DNA of 64,000 bases from contig CM022671.1 of assembly GCA_012295275.1 (NCBI GenBank), positions 8,791,386 to 8,855,385 of the forward strand. Direction: 5' to 3'. Shown here piece after piece: positions 47,066 through 58,805 of the stretch; position 1 is the stretch's first letter; every line of letters starts with the position of its first letter. A program made the translations under genes and the position numbers. Below the pieces are notes generated by a model. The model had not been told where the DNA came from. It made no database searches and saw only the letters and a program-made list of their open reading frames with translations. Source of the DNA: Chrysomallon squamiferum (Eukaryota > Mollusca > Gastropoda > Neomphalida > Peltospiridae).

Positions 47066-49135
47066 GAAATGCTCACCTATAAGAGGTATGATTTGTTTTA
47101 TTATATATATATACTGACTAGTCTTTTACTCTGAGATTTCCTGCTTAGAATACTGTTCAGTTTGTTGTTCATCATCATTATCATTGATTTTTCTTTTTGG
47201 ACTGTTATTTTTTTTCAGTTTATTCCTGTCTTTTGTTTAAAGGCTGCCATCATCTTTTATCCACATTGAATACAATACTTGGTAAATAAAGGTATTATTT
47301 CTGTAAGCATTTGTTTTGACATGCTGTTGCTGTATGTGTTTGCCATATCTGCCTTCACGGATCAATGGAAATAGATTGATTCATTGATTTAGTGTTCCAG
47401 ACAAATGTAGTTTTGTGTATGAAACTGTCATCGCATAGCTATTTGTAATCACAGCAGATGCTTCATTTGTTTTTGGTTTTTTGTTGAAAATATTTTGGAA
47501 ATAGTCCTGAAGAGAGACACATATTTTCAATGAAATGGCCTTAAAAATAATAAAAGTAAAAATAAATATATAAATACATATCTTCTTCACTGAGAAACCT
47601 AAATAAATTTAAATATTCTGTATGGAGGCCTGTTTAATGATATATTTCTACACATGGAGGCCTGTATAAACTTACATGTCTACATGGATAATCTGTTGCA
47701 CAGTGAGATGCATGTATGAAAATATGCCTTTAGGTCTTTATATTTAACTTTTCAGTAAATGGTCATTTCATTATGTTAACTGCAGTGGCATTGAAACAAG
47801 AACCAAAACTGTGAAATATGTGCCTTTAATACTCTGAAACTGCACATTTAGTTTGTAAACCATGAAGCAAATTTAACATGACCACATGTAGAATTAATGA
47901 AATCTTTTATTAAACAAGTTAAATATATTCACACTGAATGTATATACACCATAACACTATTGTAACCAAATGTAACTTGCAGATTTACAGTGTATCAGTG
48001 GTGCTGATAAATTAGATTTTTTATTTGTTTATGGTATCAGCTGAATATACTGACTGATGTCTTATTAGACATTATTTTTGAAAAGGTGGAAATTTTCATA
48101 AAACTCTTATTAAATTCCCAATGGAATCTTCTCTTTTTCACAAGTATCGTATTTTAATATGTAATTTAATTGTCTTTCTACAAGAAATATTTAAATTGTC
48201 ATTATATATTCTCTCGAGTTCTGTATAGCCAATCAGTTCAAGAAACGACAATATAAATAATTCTCAAGTGTGTGTGTGTTTCTATCTATATTTTGTGCTT
48301 TATTTTTTGCTTTTGTTATACATGACTTTTTTTGGTGTCTTTGACCTTTTAATTTTTATTGAATTTTTTTCTTTCTATGCAAGTTCATAATTTTAATTAT
48401 TTTTCTTCCTATTGATAAGAAGAAAGGACCCAAATTTGAATTTTTTCAGACAAATAATAAATATTTAAACTTTATTGTAGTTGTGTTTACCTTATATATA
48501 TATATTAAGCATAATTTTAATTTTTTTAATTTTAACTTCTGAGTTTGTTGCAGCAAATCGTTTGTGACACAACCTCTGAATTTGAACTGATATCAAATAA
48601 AAAATAAAAATCTGTTATGTGGCCTTCAGATCAAAACTACTTCGTTTACAAAACAACAAGTTTAACACATACAAGTGAAGTGTTTGCATCGTCATGCTTC
48701 TGTTTTTACATTTTTCAACAATGGTTATTACTTTGACAATATATTTTCTGATGATTTTGTAACAAATTATTTCAAATCACTGGTTTGCTATCAAAATAAG
48801 CGATGCATGTAAAATTAACTCAATGACTTTTTATATTATATTTTGATAAAGAAGCGAATTATTCGTAGGATAGAAAAAAAAAGTCATGTTTTTTGTTTTA
48901 TACTGAAATTTTGTTTTCAAAATTTTGCAATTAGTTTGATTAAACCTTGAATTATTATTGTTATGTCAAATTTGTACAAACTTGCTGCCTCCAGTAATAT
49001 TTTTTTTTTAAATGTCATGTCTGGTGACAACAACAGTCTACTCGAACAAGCTAATAAAAAAAAAAAAAAAATATTCGTTCATAACGTCAGAACATTTTTT
49101 TAAAAAACAAGTCTCTCTTTTTTAATGATTATTAT
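47066..49135. other. Spacer
   Basis: A duplicated ATGGAGGCCTGT occurs at about 47622 and 47655. Otherwise AT-rich, with no gene. Confidence 0.5.
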
Positions 49136-49141
49136 TTTATT
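49136..49141 (-). terminator. Possible polyadenylation signal
   Basis: AATAAA on the minus strand, 36 bases downstream of the stop codon of the candidate exon at 49177-49332. The hexamer is common by chance in such AT-rich DNA, so its weight is small. Confidence 0.25.
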
Positions 49142-49176
49142 TTTCTGAAATACTCTACTGGGGCTATGGCTGTTTT

Positions 49177-49332
49177 TCAATAAATAACTATTTTAGCACC
49201 ATCATAACCTTCAGGAACACGAAAATATCTTTTTATGTAATGTGTTATGAATCTAGAGACTTGAGGCAAAATCCCTCGGAGAGCCACTGAAATGGAAGAA
49301 GTTAGGATCAGAAGAAGGCGACGCTCGCCCAG
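49177..49332 (-). CDS. Candidate 3'-terminal coding exon, unknown protein
   Basis: On the minus strand a pyrimidine-rich tract ending TCTGCTTACAG (49333 upward) precedes an open phase-0 frame of 51 codons and TGA. It begins LGERRLLLILTSS, continues ISVALRGILPQVSRFI, and ends YFRVPEGYDGAKIVIY. The first half has a hydrophobic stretch (LLLILTSSISVALRGIL) that may be a membrane helix, followed by a basic and aromatic tail. Codon use and GC are richer than in the flanks. An AATAAA lies 36 bases past the stop. No family was recognised and no preceding exon was found upstream (higher coordinates). Could also be a retroposed fragment or chance. Confidence 0.35.
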   Translation of the reverse strand: MGERRLLLILTSSISVALRGILPQVSRFITHYIKRYFRVPEGYDGAKIVIY

Positions 49333-50059
49333 CTGTAAGCAGAGATGAATTGTTGGCATGGACCAACCAAGGCTGTTGATGCTTTTTTCTCACCCTTCAT
49401 TTCGCCACTCTAAGTGTTAAGTAGTTTGTGTGTGAGCAGTTTTCTCTGTTATTACTGTCGTATTGTGATCAAGTAGCCACATCAAACACATTCCACTGAA
49501 AAAAACTGCCTTTTACTCATTTTTTTTTTCAACAAAGCCATTGAACTTCTGAGTTGTTTTTGTTTTTTGTTTGTATATGTTTTGGTCATTTGGTCATTGT
49601 CTAATGTTGTGTGATATTTTCTTTTTATATGGATATCATTTCTAAAAAATCTTTGTCAAAATGTTTTTTGAATTTTTGAGTTTTCATTTCTGTTTGTAGT
49701 ATTTCTCAGGCTCCATTTTTATTTGATTTTTTTTTTTTTTTTTTTTTTTAAAAAGCTTCAATAGATAATCATTGAACTTTTTATTGTTTTTCATTATTAT
49801 TATTAATTTCTTTTTTTCTCTATAAAAGAATTTTGTTTTAAATTATTATATTACTATTTTCACCAGAAGGTTTTTCTTAAGACTATTTACCATTTTATTT
49901 TTAAAAAATTTCTGTAATTATTAAAACATGTTTTTTCAAGTAGTCTCGTCTATAACTTCTATTTTAACTGCCACTGAGCTAGATTATTTTCTTCTAAATG
50001 TATCTTTCTCACCAACAGTAGCTTTATCTTTCTCTTAACATAATCTTCTACTTTAATAA
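49333..50059. other. AT-rich spacer
   Basis: Poly-T/A at 49728-49753 and T-rich text. No gene. Confidence 0.5.
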
Positions 50060-50195
50060 TACCATCTTCTTCTTCTTCTTCTTCTTCTTCTTATTATTAT
50101 TATCACTATCATCATCATCATCATTATTATTATCATTATTATCATTATCATTATCATCATACTCATCATCATCATCATTATCATTATTTGTCATT
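50060..50195. repeat. (CTT)n then ATT/ATC trinucleotides
   Basis: CTT run at 50068-50091, then mixed ATT, ATC and CAT to 50190. Confidence 0.93.
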
Positions 50196-50199
50196 ATTA

Positions 50200-50560
50200 A
50201 TAGCAGTGTACATTCCAGGCATAACCAAGCACATTCTCAGTTATTCATCATAAGAAATCTTGCCATGGTTCATGTCCAGGCTAAATGGCTTATAGCAATG
50301 TTTGTGTATCTGCTGCTTGACATGCATGTGGAATGGTCTTCAAATCATTATGGAAATTTTGTCAATCTCCTCATAATGCTGTTGGCATAACAAATACAGC
50401 TGTACTGTCTAGCCACCCTTATCCTTTAACCCCCCTCCAGCAAGCCATACTTATTCCATTATGAATATTCAGAAGACTGGTTGGAGACGAACGATGCTGT
50501 CAAATCTAAATAGCTTTTTATCATACATTGTAATCAGAACTGTCAGATGCTTGTTCTAAG
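50200..50560. promoter_or_regulatory. Candidate conserved non-coding element
   Basis: Long high-complexity island between simple repeats with no sustained frame on either strand. It contains CCTTTAACCCCCCTCCAGC (about 50431) and palindromic GCATGC-like words. Function unknown. Confidence 0.3.
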
Positions 50561-50649
50561 CTGAGTTATATACTCATACTACAAATGATGTTGGGGAGGG
50601 GAAAAGTTGAAGAAGAAAACTAAAGGTTTAAAAAAAAAAAGGACTAATA

Positions 50650-51340
50650 AATTGTTAAAAATTGATCTTTCCTTTTCTACTGAGACAAATGGTTTGATGT
50701 CTTCTGTCTTTGTAATCACTGCCCCTGAAGGTAATAATTGTCTGTTTTGAAAAAGGGAAGATTTAAAAATTGACAAATTATGATGCATGGTCCTGAAGCT
50801 AACGACTATCTGTTCTGACAAAAAATAACAAAAAATTATATTTTTTATAATATGTTTCTGCTGGGACAGCTGATTTGATGCCTTCAGTCTTTATAATGCG
50901 TAGTCTGAAAGTATTATCTGTCCTATTCAAAAACCTTCAAGCTACACAAACAGACATACATTAATAAATTGTTTGATTTTCATATTATTTTTCTACTGGG
51001 ATATCTGGTTTGATGCCCTCTGTCCTTATAATGCTTAGTTCTGAAGTGATTAACTGTCCAACTGAAAGGTTTTAAAACAGGCAAACAATAATATATTGTT
51101 TGGTTCATGATATTATTTTTCTACTGGGATATCTGGTTTGATGCCCTCTGTCCTTACAAATGCATAGCTCTGAAAATATCTATCCAATTTAAAAAATATG
51201 TAAAGGTTTAAAAACAGGCATGTGATAGTAAATTGTTTCTGATATTAATTTTCTGCTTGTGTGTCTTGTTTGTTGCTCTCAATTGTCATAATGCATGGTA
51301 CTGGAGGTAATGGCTATCCGTTTTATTTGATTAATCTGAT
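50650..51340. repeat. Large-unit tandem repeat, about 130 bp, five copies
   Basis: CTACTGGGATATCTGGTTTGATG-type anchors start at about 50677, 50858, 50993, 51121 and 51253 (spacings 181, 135, 128, 132). The two copies at 50993 and 51121 are closest. Each copy ends with TCTGAAG...TAACTGTCC and a GTTTAAAAACAGGCA-type segment. The first spacing contains an internal partial duplication. Confidence 0.9.
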
Positions 51341-51629
51341 TGTTCCAGCTTTGTTTTGTCCTCATTTGTGTGTCCAGTGTGGCAGAATTGTCCAGCTAGG
51401 AACAGAGATTTCTGTAGAATCAATAAGATAAATAAAACTGTTATTTGACATATTAGATTAGCAAGTCTTGTGTTAGTCAGTATGTGGTAAATTATATGTC
51501 TGTGGATTTACTATAATCTTTATTACATGCCAGTTGATCATTATCATAGATTTCAGTAATATGACAGTGGATTTGATCAGTTTCTTTCAGATATTTTCAG
51601 ATGCGACAACTAAGTATGTTTTTGATAAC

Positions 51630-52300
51630 TAGACTATGAATATTTCATAAGGTAGCTATTGATAAGGCATGTGGATCTGACAGTGAATTTGAAGAAATGA
51701 CAGTGTTTATATCAGTGTGTAATTAACAACACAGCCAAGTGCTTTTAACAACCATCTGTTTGACAACCAAACTGTAGAAGAAGCCAAAGATATTTTTTTA
51801 ATCTCCATAGGATTTAAAGATATGGCTCTTATATACTTCAGTCAGTCATACGGCTACTTATATGTCAGCTTGTAATTAATAATAAAATGACAGCAGCCTA
51901 AGAATATTTCAGAATGAAGCCATTGATATTTCTTTAATATCCAATGAATTTTAAGACATGGCTATGTATACATCATCTTGTAATTAATAATATTTCAGAT
52001 TGTACTCAATTAAAAAAAAACATGCATTTGACAATCAGACAAAAGAATATTTCAGAAAAAAATTCAGTTATATATTTCTTAGAGTTGACAATGAATTTGA
52101 AGACATATTTGTGTATATTTTTTCTTGTAATTATTAATGTGGCTACATATATGTCAGCTTGTACTTAATAATGTAATTAATATATATCTGACAAACCAGA
52201 TTATGAATATTTCAGAAAAACATCATTTATATTTCTTTAATCTCCAATAAATTTGAAGATGTGGTTCTATATATTTCTGCTTGATTTTTCCTGACTGTAT
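51630..52300. repeat. Large-unit tandem repeat, 130-160 bp, about five copies
   Basis: GAATATTTCAGAA-type anchors lie at 51638, 51772 (as CTGTAGAAGAAGCC), 51902, 52045 and 52205. Each is followed by ATATTTCTTTAATCTCCAAT, GAATTTGAAGACATG and CAGCTTGTAATTAATAAT. Divergence is about 20-25 percent. Confidence 0.85.
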
Positions 52301-52449
52301 TTAACTATGAATATTCCATTCTCTTGTTACTTTAATGTCATTAATTTCATTTGATAAAATGGCTAATTATTTGATTTCTATGTAAATAATAATAAATCCA
52401 GGTATCCATTGTAACTTTATATATGATGACCAAGATACACTTTTTTTCA

Positions 52450-52700
52450 GAGATAAAAGACCGATAGTTAATTTGAATCTATGTATCTATCAATCGATCT
52501 ATCTATTTGAATAGGTGTGTGTTTGTGTCAGACAATTAATTTGAATAACTGTATGTATGACAGTTAATTGGAATAGCTATATATCACAGTTAATTAGAAT
52601 AACTGTATGTCTACATCAGTACGTGTAAGTTATAACAATCAATCTGAATAGCTGGTTGAATGTATTACAGTTTATTTGAATAGCTTGTTTTTAATGTGTG
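52450..52700. repeat. Degenerate tandem repeat, about 32-bp unit
   Basis: GTTAATTTGAATAGCTGTATGTAT-type words recur (near 52464, 52526, 52563, 52590, 52640, 52670). A CTAT run sits at 52485-52507. Confidence 0.72.
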
Positions 52701-53205
52701 TGATTCTGAACTTAATATCGGGGAATACATAATGGGTACCTGCAAAATAATGATGATACCAAAGATCTGAAAAGATGGCTTTAACAAATTAGCTCTTTGT
52801 CATTAAAAAAAAGATCGTTTTAAAAATGATTCTGAATCTGATACACATGGACTGTCATGAAGTGATGTTTTCTTCAAGACCAGTGTGACTGTATGATTTG
52901 AAGACATATTTACATGGTTGTCAGAACCCATTGCTGTGAAGAACTGTCCAGAGCTTATACTCCAGAAGTGTGACTTTGAGGGCTTCAGCATTAACTACTG
53001 AGTATGGTTATGTGTAATGTTTAATACACTGCATCAGAAAACTGATCAAGTATGCCTATCATGGGTATAATTTCTGACAGTACCAGATGAAAATACAATG
53101 GTGATTGTAACATGACTACATACTTTTAAGTTAGGCTTGGAAAAGAATTAAGATCTTGTAAATTTCACAACAGCAGGTTGTTTGAATTACTATTATTACT
53201 ATTAC
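52701..53205. other. Mixed-complexity spacer
   Basis: 52790-53000 is of higher complexity. A 62-codon minus-strand frame (52803-52991) has no domain or splice support. Confidence 0.4.
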
Positions 53206-53299
53206 TGTTGTTGTTGTTGTTGTTGAGAATGTTTATCAAGAATGTTTATCTACATGTATTGTCTTTAAAAACCAAACAATCAGCAGATGTAATGATATA

Positions 53300-53334
<35 letters not shown>
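53206..53334. repeat. (TTG)n and (AAT)n microsatellites
   Basis: TTG at 53207-53225 and about 12 AAT units at 53299-53333. Confidence 0.93.
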
Positions 53335-53336
<2 letters not shown>

Positions 53337-54640
53337 TTAAATTAAATTAAAAAAACAGAACGAACTACTAAAAAAACATTTAAAAGAAGATAAAACGAAG
53401 ACTAACCAGTTTTCTAGATGAAGTTCTTTCACTGACTGCATTCAGTCTAACAGTTCCATTAGGCTTTTTATTTCATTTTTTAGTTTCTAATTAGTGATGA
53501 GAAAAACAACAGGATGCAATATTCTCGTTTTTATTTCTCTCAGGTGTTCGATTGCTCCTGTCAAATACTCCTGTTAAAATGATATGAGTGAACCTGGCTA
53601 CTAGAAACAAATTAAAGAAATCTCATGGACAGATCTAATAAAGAATAGTAATTATCAGTGACAGAGATGTATACGTCTTGACAATTATACCTGTATCACT
53701 TTACACATGTTATTTTCACTGACAAATTCAGCCTAGAGTGTTTTTTTCTTTTTTTAAAAATAAATATATTCTTGAATGGACGAACATTTTAAAAAATTAT
53801 TTTTATTACAAATATGTTTTTAGCTGGAAACAAGTTTTAATTTTATAATTATTATTATTATTAATTATTTTTCTTTTCTTTTCTTTTCTTATTTTTTTTT
53901 AATGTGAAATCTTTTTAAATACTTTTTCTTACAAATATGTTTTAACTATTGACTAGCAATTTGGTTTTTGTTCATTTTTTGATATTATCTTTTTCTTAAA
54001 AATGTCTTTCATTACAAATGTGTTTCCATGACTCATATGACAAATTATTATTTTCTTTCCTAAGATGACATTTTCCTGCATGGTTTTCATTACAGATGTC
54101 TTTTAGATCTAAGAAAATTAATGCATTTTTAAATGTTTTTCTTGTGTAGGTTTTCATTACAAATGCATTTTCACCTGCTTTGTGGCTTTCTACATAAAAA
54201 CTAAATAATCTCAGTAATACTATATCAAATAAATAATACTTTATGATTTCATTTCTATATTTATATTTATTGATTTATGTACTTATTCATTTATTTATTT
54301 ATTTATTTATTTATTTGTATTTATTTTTTATTATTATATATTTTTTCTTTCTCAAATACTTTGGAAGTTTTGGTTTAGATTTTGATCAGTAAACATTTCA
54401 TTGAAAGTCTGAGGAATTTAAAATTATATGAATGAATAACATTTTGTTCTGAATAATTTATCTTTTTTTTAAACTGGACCCTTGTAAAATGTAGAACTGT
54501 CAGCTTTTATAGATTTCAGAACAACTTGCCTTCATATGAAAGCTATGTAAATTTTTAGTATGTACAAAGAATTCACATAGTTTTTTTAAACACTAAAATC
54601 TCTACCTTTATATATAGATACTGAAATTCATCTTTACAGA
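53335..54640. other. AT-rich spacer
   Basis: The phrase CATTACAAATGTGTTT/TTACAAATATGTTTT recurs (53806, 53929, 54012, 54148), suggesting a very old repeat of about 60-130 bases. ATTT runs occur at 54285-54328. No gene. Confidence 0.5.
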
Positions 54641-55360
54641 GCAGAACCCAGTCATAACAGTCAGTAGAAAACCAAAGCTTAGAGACACTGAAATTCATAA
54701 TTGTTATAAATAGCAGAAAATCAAGCCTTTATAGAAAGTAGAACATCAAGCCTTTAGAAACACATTGAAACACCATGCATTTAAAAACATTAGAACAGTG
54801 AGCCTTTATAGAAAGTAGAACATCAAGCCTTTAGAAACACATATTGAAACACCATGCATTTAAAAACATTAGAACAGTGAGCCTTTATAGAAAGTAGAAC
54901 ATCAAGCCTTTAGAAACACATATTGAAACACCATGCATTTAAAAACATTAGAACAGTGAGCCTTTATAGAAAGTAGAACATCAAGCCTTTAGAAACACAT
55001 TGAAACACCATGCATTTAAACATTAGAAATCTGAGCCTTTATAGACAATTGAACATGAAACCTTTACAGACAGTAAAATAAACCTCTACAGATCTGGAAT
55101 CAAGTCTCATAGACAGGCAGTAAGATACAAGTGTATGTAGACAGACATACAGACAGACAGATATTGGAACACTAATCCTTATAAGTTATAGATAATATAA
55201 CACACAGCCTTTAAAAGGATTGGAATACTAAGCTTTTATGATCAATAGAATGTCAAGCCTCTTTAGTCTGTAGAACACAAAGCTTTCATAAGATAAAATA
55301 TTTACTCTCTCTAGATACTGAAACTCTTAGTTGTTATGAACATTAGAACTCTTTAAAGGA
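54640..55360. repeat. Nested minisatellite: 79-bp higher-order unit in an older 25-35-bp array
   Basis: AGAACAGTGAGCCTTTATAG occurs at 54792, 54871 and 54950, exactly 79 bases apart, and the intervening copies are nearly identical. The unit is itself built of related words (AGCCTTTATAGAAAGTAGAACATCA, AGCCTTTAGAAACACATTGAAACACCA, GCATTTAAAAACATTAGAACAGTG). Decayed monomers continue to about 55350. Confidence 0.93.
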
Positions 55361-56019
55361 TTTTTTTTTAAAGATATCTGGATTTTAAAATGTTTAGCTT
55401 TAAGAGAATTTACAAATTTCGAAAACTGTCAACAAAAAAGTGTTTTCTGGTGCTTCTTAAATGCACTTGAACTGGTGTGTATGAATTATGTGTTCTAGAA
55501 TAACGGGGATCATTACTGACAATAATTGCTATTTATTTTTTTACTTACAATTCCAAGATGCCTCAGGTCTTTCATGCCTTAACCTATAATAAACAGAACT
55601 TTCACTTTTTGAAAATGAAGATGTTAATTTTTATTTTATTTAATTTTTTATTATTCAGAAAATAAATTTTTTGACTGCTGTTTATAAAGTATAGTTAAAA
55701 CAGAATGATATTTGATGTAAAAGGACATTATAGTTTTGTGCTGTTTTTCTTTCACTGGAAAGAATTATGTTATTTGTTACCTATTAAAGTTTGAAATATA
55801 TACATATATATATTTTAACTTTTATTTGCTGACATTTGGACAAGTAGACTGTTTACCATTCCAGTCTATTGTACAGACCAACGGCCAGAGTATATTTTAA
55901 ATTGTTTATTTGTGTGTGTGTTTACCAGAGGAAGGAAGAATGTGTTTTATTTAATGACACTTTCAAAACATTTTATACTCAGAAATCTGATGTTATACCA
56001 CAGGTTATTCTTTTTAATT
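55361..56019. other. AT-rich spacer
   Basis: No gene; a TA run at 55797-55812. Confidence 0.5.
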
Positions 56020-56480
56020 AGCATAAAGATATCTTTTGTATGAACCTTCCCACAGACAGGGGAGTTCACATCATAGGCTGTTGCAGCACATATGGCTGCA
56101 ATGACAAATAGTTAAATAGGCCCACTTACAAGGTCTGTTCAGTGTTGGAAAATGAGTATAAAATTGGCATTCTGACACATTAAAAGCCCACAGTGATGAA
56201 GTAGTGAACTCAAAGTTTGTAACAGGCTTTACTTTCTGTGCTATTGATTAATTTCAGACTTACTCCTGTGTTCACCGAGACACAATAGAGACTTTGCTTT
56301 ACTCTCTCAGCTCACCAAGAAGTAAGAATAATTTGTGACACGGGATGTTCATTTTTCATGGTCTTAATTTCATTTGGAGCTCGGAGTGTTTCTATTGTAC
56401 TTTCCCTGTTGCCATCCATTCTGCATAGCTGGATAAGATTAATGGCTGTGACCACTCTGCTACTTAAGAGTGTTCTCCCC
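56020..56480. promoter_or_regulatory. Candidate conserved non-coding element
   Basis: The longest simple-repeat-free, balanced-composition block in the right half. Stops interrupt all frames, so it is not an exon. It includes ATTAATTTCAG, ATTTGGAGCTCGGAG and GATAAGATTAATGG words (a GATA core next to a homeodomain core near 56429). Regulatory role inferred. Confidence 0.35.
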
Positions 56481-57399
56481 TGAGAGTGGAGCTGTTTCCC
56501 CAGACAAAGTTTTATGCGTTGTGTCAGGTTCTATTTGTTTTCCAACCAGTGATCCTAACCATGTGTCAATGAAATTGCCTTCCACCAAATTAATGTGGCA
56601 TGTAACCCAATCTTTTGAAACTACGTGACATTTGTAGATTTTATCTAAAACATACTTCATATATTCTCTTTGAAACACAAAACCAAAAAAGATTAAAACT
56701 AGCAAACAATGGCAGTGAAATGAAATAAAATTTTATAAAAAAAAAAAAAAAAAAAGTTCTGTTGGAAATCAGTAAATAAAATATGTTAAATGTTTTTAAA
56801 ATATAGATGATGCCAGAAAAGCTTAAAATTCTTCATGCTAGTCTCTTTCTGTCTACAGTCTACTTTGCAAGTTGACTCCAACCCTGGTGTAACTTCCATT
56901 ACTTTTGAGTTGTGCTCAGTTTAGTTTTCTTACTCATGTCCATGTCAGATATATCATTGTTATAAAGAATATTTTGTATCGTGTCCTCAACAGATTTCAC
57001 TGTATGCTATTTCTGGTTTTATTAAAAAAAATTGAATTATATGTCTTTTAATGTTTTTATATGGCTTTGTTTCATGAGATTTTCACCAGTTTTGTTTAAA
57101 AAGAAAAAGTTATAGAACTTTATTATTATTTATTTAAATTTGTTACAGACTTGATGGAGAACTCATGTGATGCAATTCATCATGGGAATATTCCCAGAAA
57201 AGAAAGAAACATACCATTTAGAATGACATTCTCACACAAGCTACTGGTTATATCAGTTTATTGAATACAAGATAGGAACTGTTTGGTTCTTGTACTGTTC
57301 CATTTATCTTCTTCAGCACTTTTACTGACTGGTAGAAGAAACACAATAGTGACTTCATCTGTATCTGCAATGAGGTCATTACCAGACACAATACTTTCA
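56481..57399. other. Spacer
   Basis: A-run at 56738-56755. An 81-codon minus-strand frame (56460-56705) has no recognised domain and overlaps the preceding island. No gene called. Confidence 0.45.
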
Positions 57400-57480
57400 T
57401 TTGTAACAGAATCTCTGTTACATCAAATTATATTTTTGTCAGTCCAGTATAATGTCTGGGTATTATCTACTTCTCTATAT
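57400..57480. repeat. Dispersed repeat family 1, copy C
   Basis: TGTAACAGAATCTCTGTTACATC, TTTGTCAGTCCAGTATAATG and TGGGTATTATCTACTTC match copies at 6865 and 7570 in order. Confidence 0.45.
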
Positions 57481-57559
57481 TTATTTATTTATTTTTATAT
57501 AAATGGTGATATTCTTCTCAGTGATAATAAATCAAGATAATGATGTTTTATAATTGGTT

Positions 57560-57955
57560 CAAAAACAAAAAAACCTGTTTCTACAAATTAACAATTACTT
57601 GTACACTTTTCACACAACAGAAGAGTTCTTCATGAACCTGACACAGCATTGTTTAAAAAAATAATTATCACTACATTACCTTTCACACACACTGACAAAA
57701 CAAATACCTTTCTGTTACCTACTACACACTTCACCTTTTCCTTTCATCTAGTAACACTTTCATCCATCATTAACTTTTCTTATTCCTCACAATCAGTCTT
57801 ACACAAAGCCTTCTTCACAGTAATAGACTTATTTGGTCTTAGCATTACTGGTATTCATCCACAGTTAACACACATTCTTGTCTCATATACATTTGTATGT
57901 GGCTACATAATGTGTGATACAGATTTCCTTGACCTCTTTATATTGATTATATGAA
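57560..57955. other. G-depleted, C/T/A-rich tract with a 101-codon frame
   Basis: The + strand has very few G residues for several hundred bases. The absence of TAG and TGA lets a frame stay open from 57649 to 57954. The predicted peptide (MFKKIIITTLPFTH...) has no recognised domain. Composition explains the frame better than selection does. Confidence 0.35.
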
Positions 57956-58379
57956 CCAGGTAATGAGTATTCAAATAATGTGTGTGACTGTTAGTACTGA
58001 ATTTAAATAAATGTATTTATTTATTTATTTATTTATTTATTGTTCTTAGTGTAAAATTAATTAATTGGTTGGAAGGGGAGGGGATCTCTTGTGATTTGTT
58101 AACACTCCTGCTTGGAAAAACAATGGTATGTACTGTCATGATTATTTGTAAGAAATAAGTATTCAGTAAACATATTTTTATAATGACATTTTCTGTTCTG
58201 ATCTCTTAGCTTTTATTATTTTAATTTTGATTTTATCAAGATGGTATTAAGCACATCTAATTATAAATACATATACACATCATTATATACATTCTCTACT
58301 GTTATTAGTTTTTTTTATTAAATGAGAGAAAAACATTCATGAATCAGTGTTATCTTTAATTTTGTCAGTTTGTCTGTCA
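57956..58379. other. AT-rich spacer
   Basis: ATTT run at 58012-58042. No gene. Confidence 0.55.
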
Positions 58380-58620
58380 GTCTGAATGTTTACCAGTGAA
58401 TCACATCTGTAACCAGAGAGATGTAATTATGGTAATTTGACCTTCACCTTGGATTTCTCTAACACCATATTGCCTCACCTGCTGTATAATCTTCATTAGA
58501 CTTACCTTTAATTATTATCATCACCTGCGTATTCTCACCTGTATTCTTTCTTATACACTAATTAGTATCTAATCTGAGGTTGATGGATCTTGGCTTATCC
58601 CTGCTTTACACGTTTTATCT
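58380..58620. promoter_or_regulatory. Candidate element with three CACCTG E-boxes
   Basis: CACCTG occurs at 58476-58481, 58522-58527 and 58536-58541 within 66 bases, in DNA of otherwise high complexity. TAATTA-type cores (near 58509, 58558) lie alongside. CACCTG/CAGGTG is bound by Snail, ZEB and some bHLH factors. Function is inferred. Confidence 0.35.
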
Positions 58621-58714
58621 TTAATGAAATGTCAGAGTAAATGAAATACATGATAATACGAATATTAAAAGAAAAGAACTGTTAAAATGGATGGAGACAA
58701 GTTAGTAAAATGTT

Positions 58715-58717
<3 letters not shown>

Positions 58718-58745
<28 letters not shown>
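58718..58745. repeat. (CA)n microsatellite
   Basis: About 14 CA units, followed by a mixed TTA/GTT tract at 58778-58805. Confidence 0.95.
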
Positions 58746-58748
<3 letters not shown>

Positions 58749-58805
58749 TCTACCTACACACAAACTTTGTTCACCTTTTATTATTATTATTGTTGTTGTT
58801 GTTGC

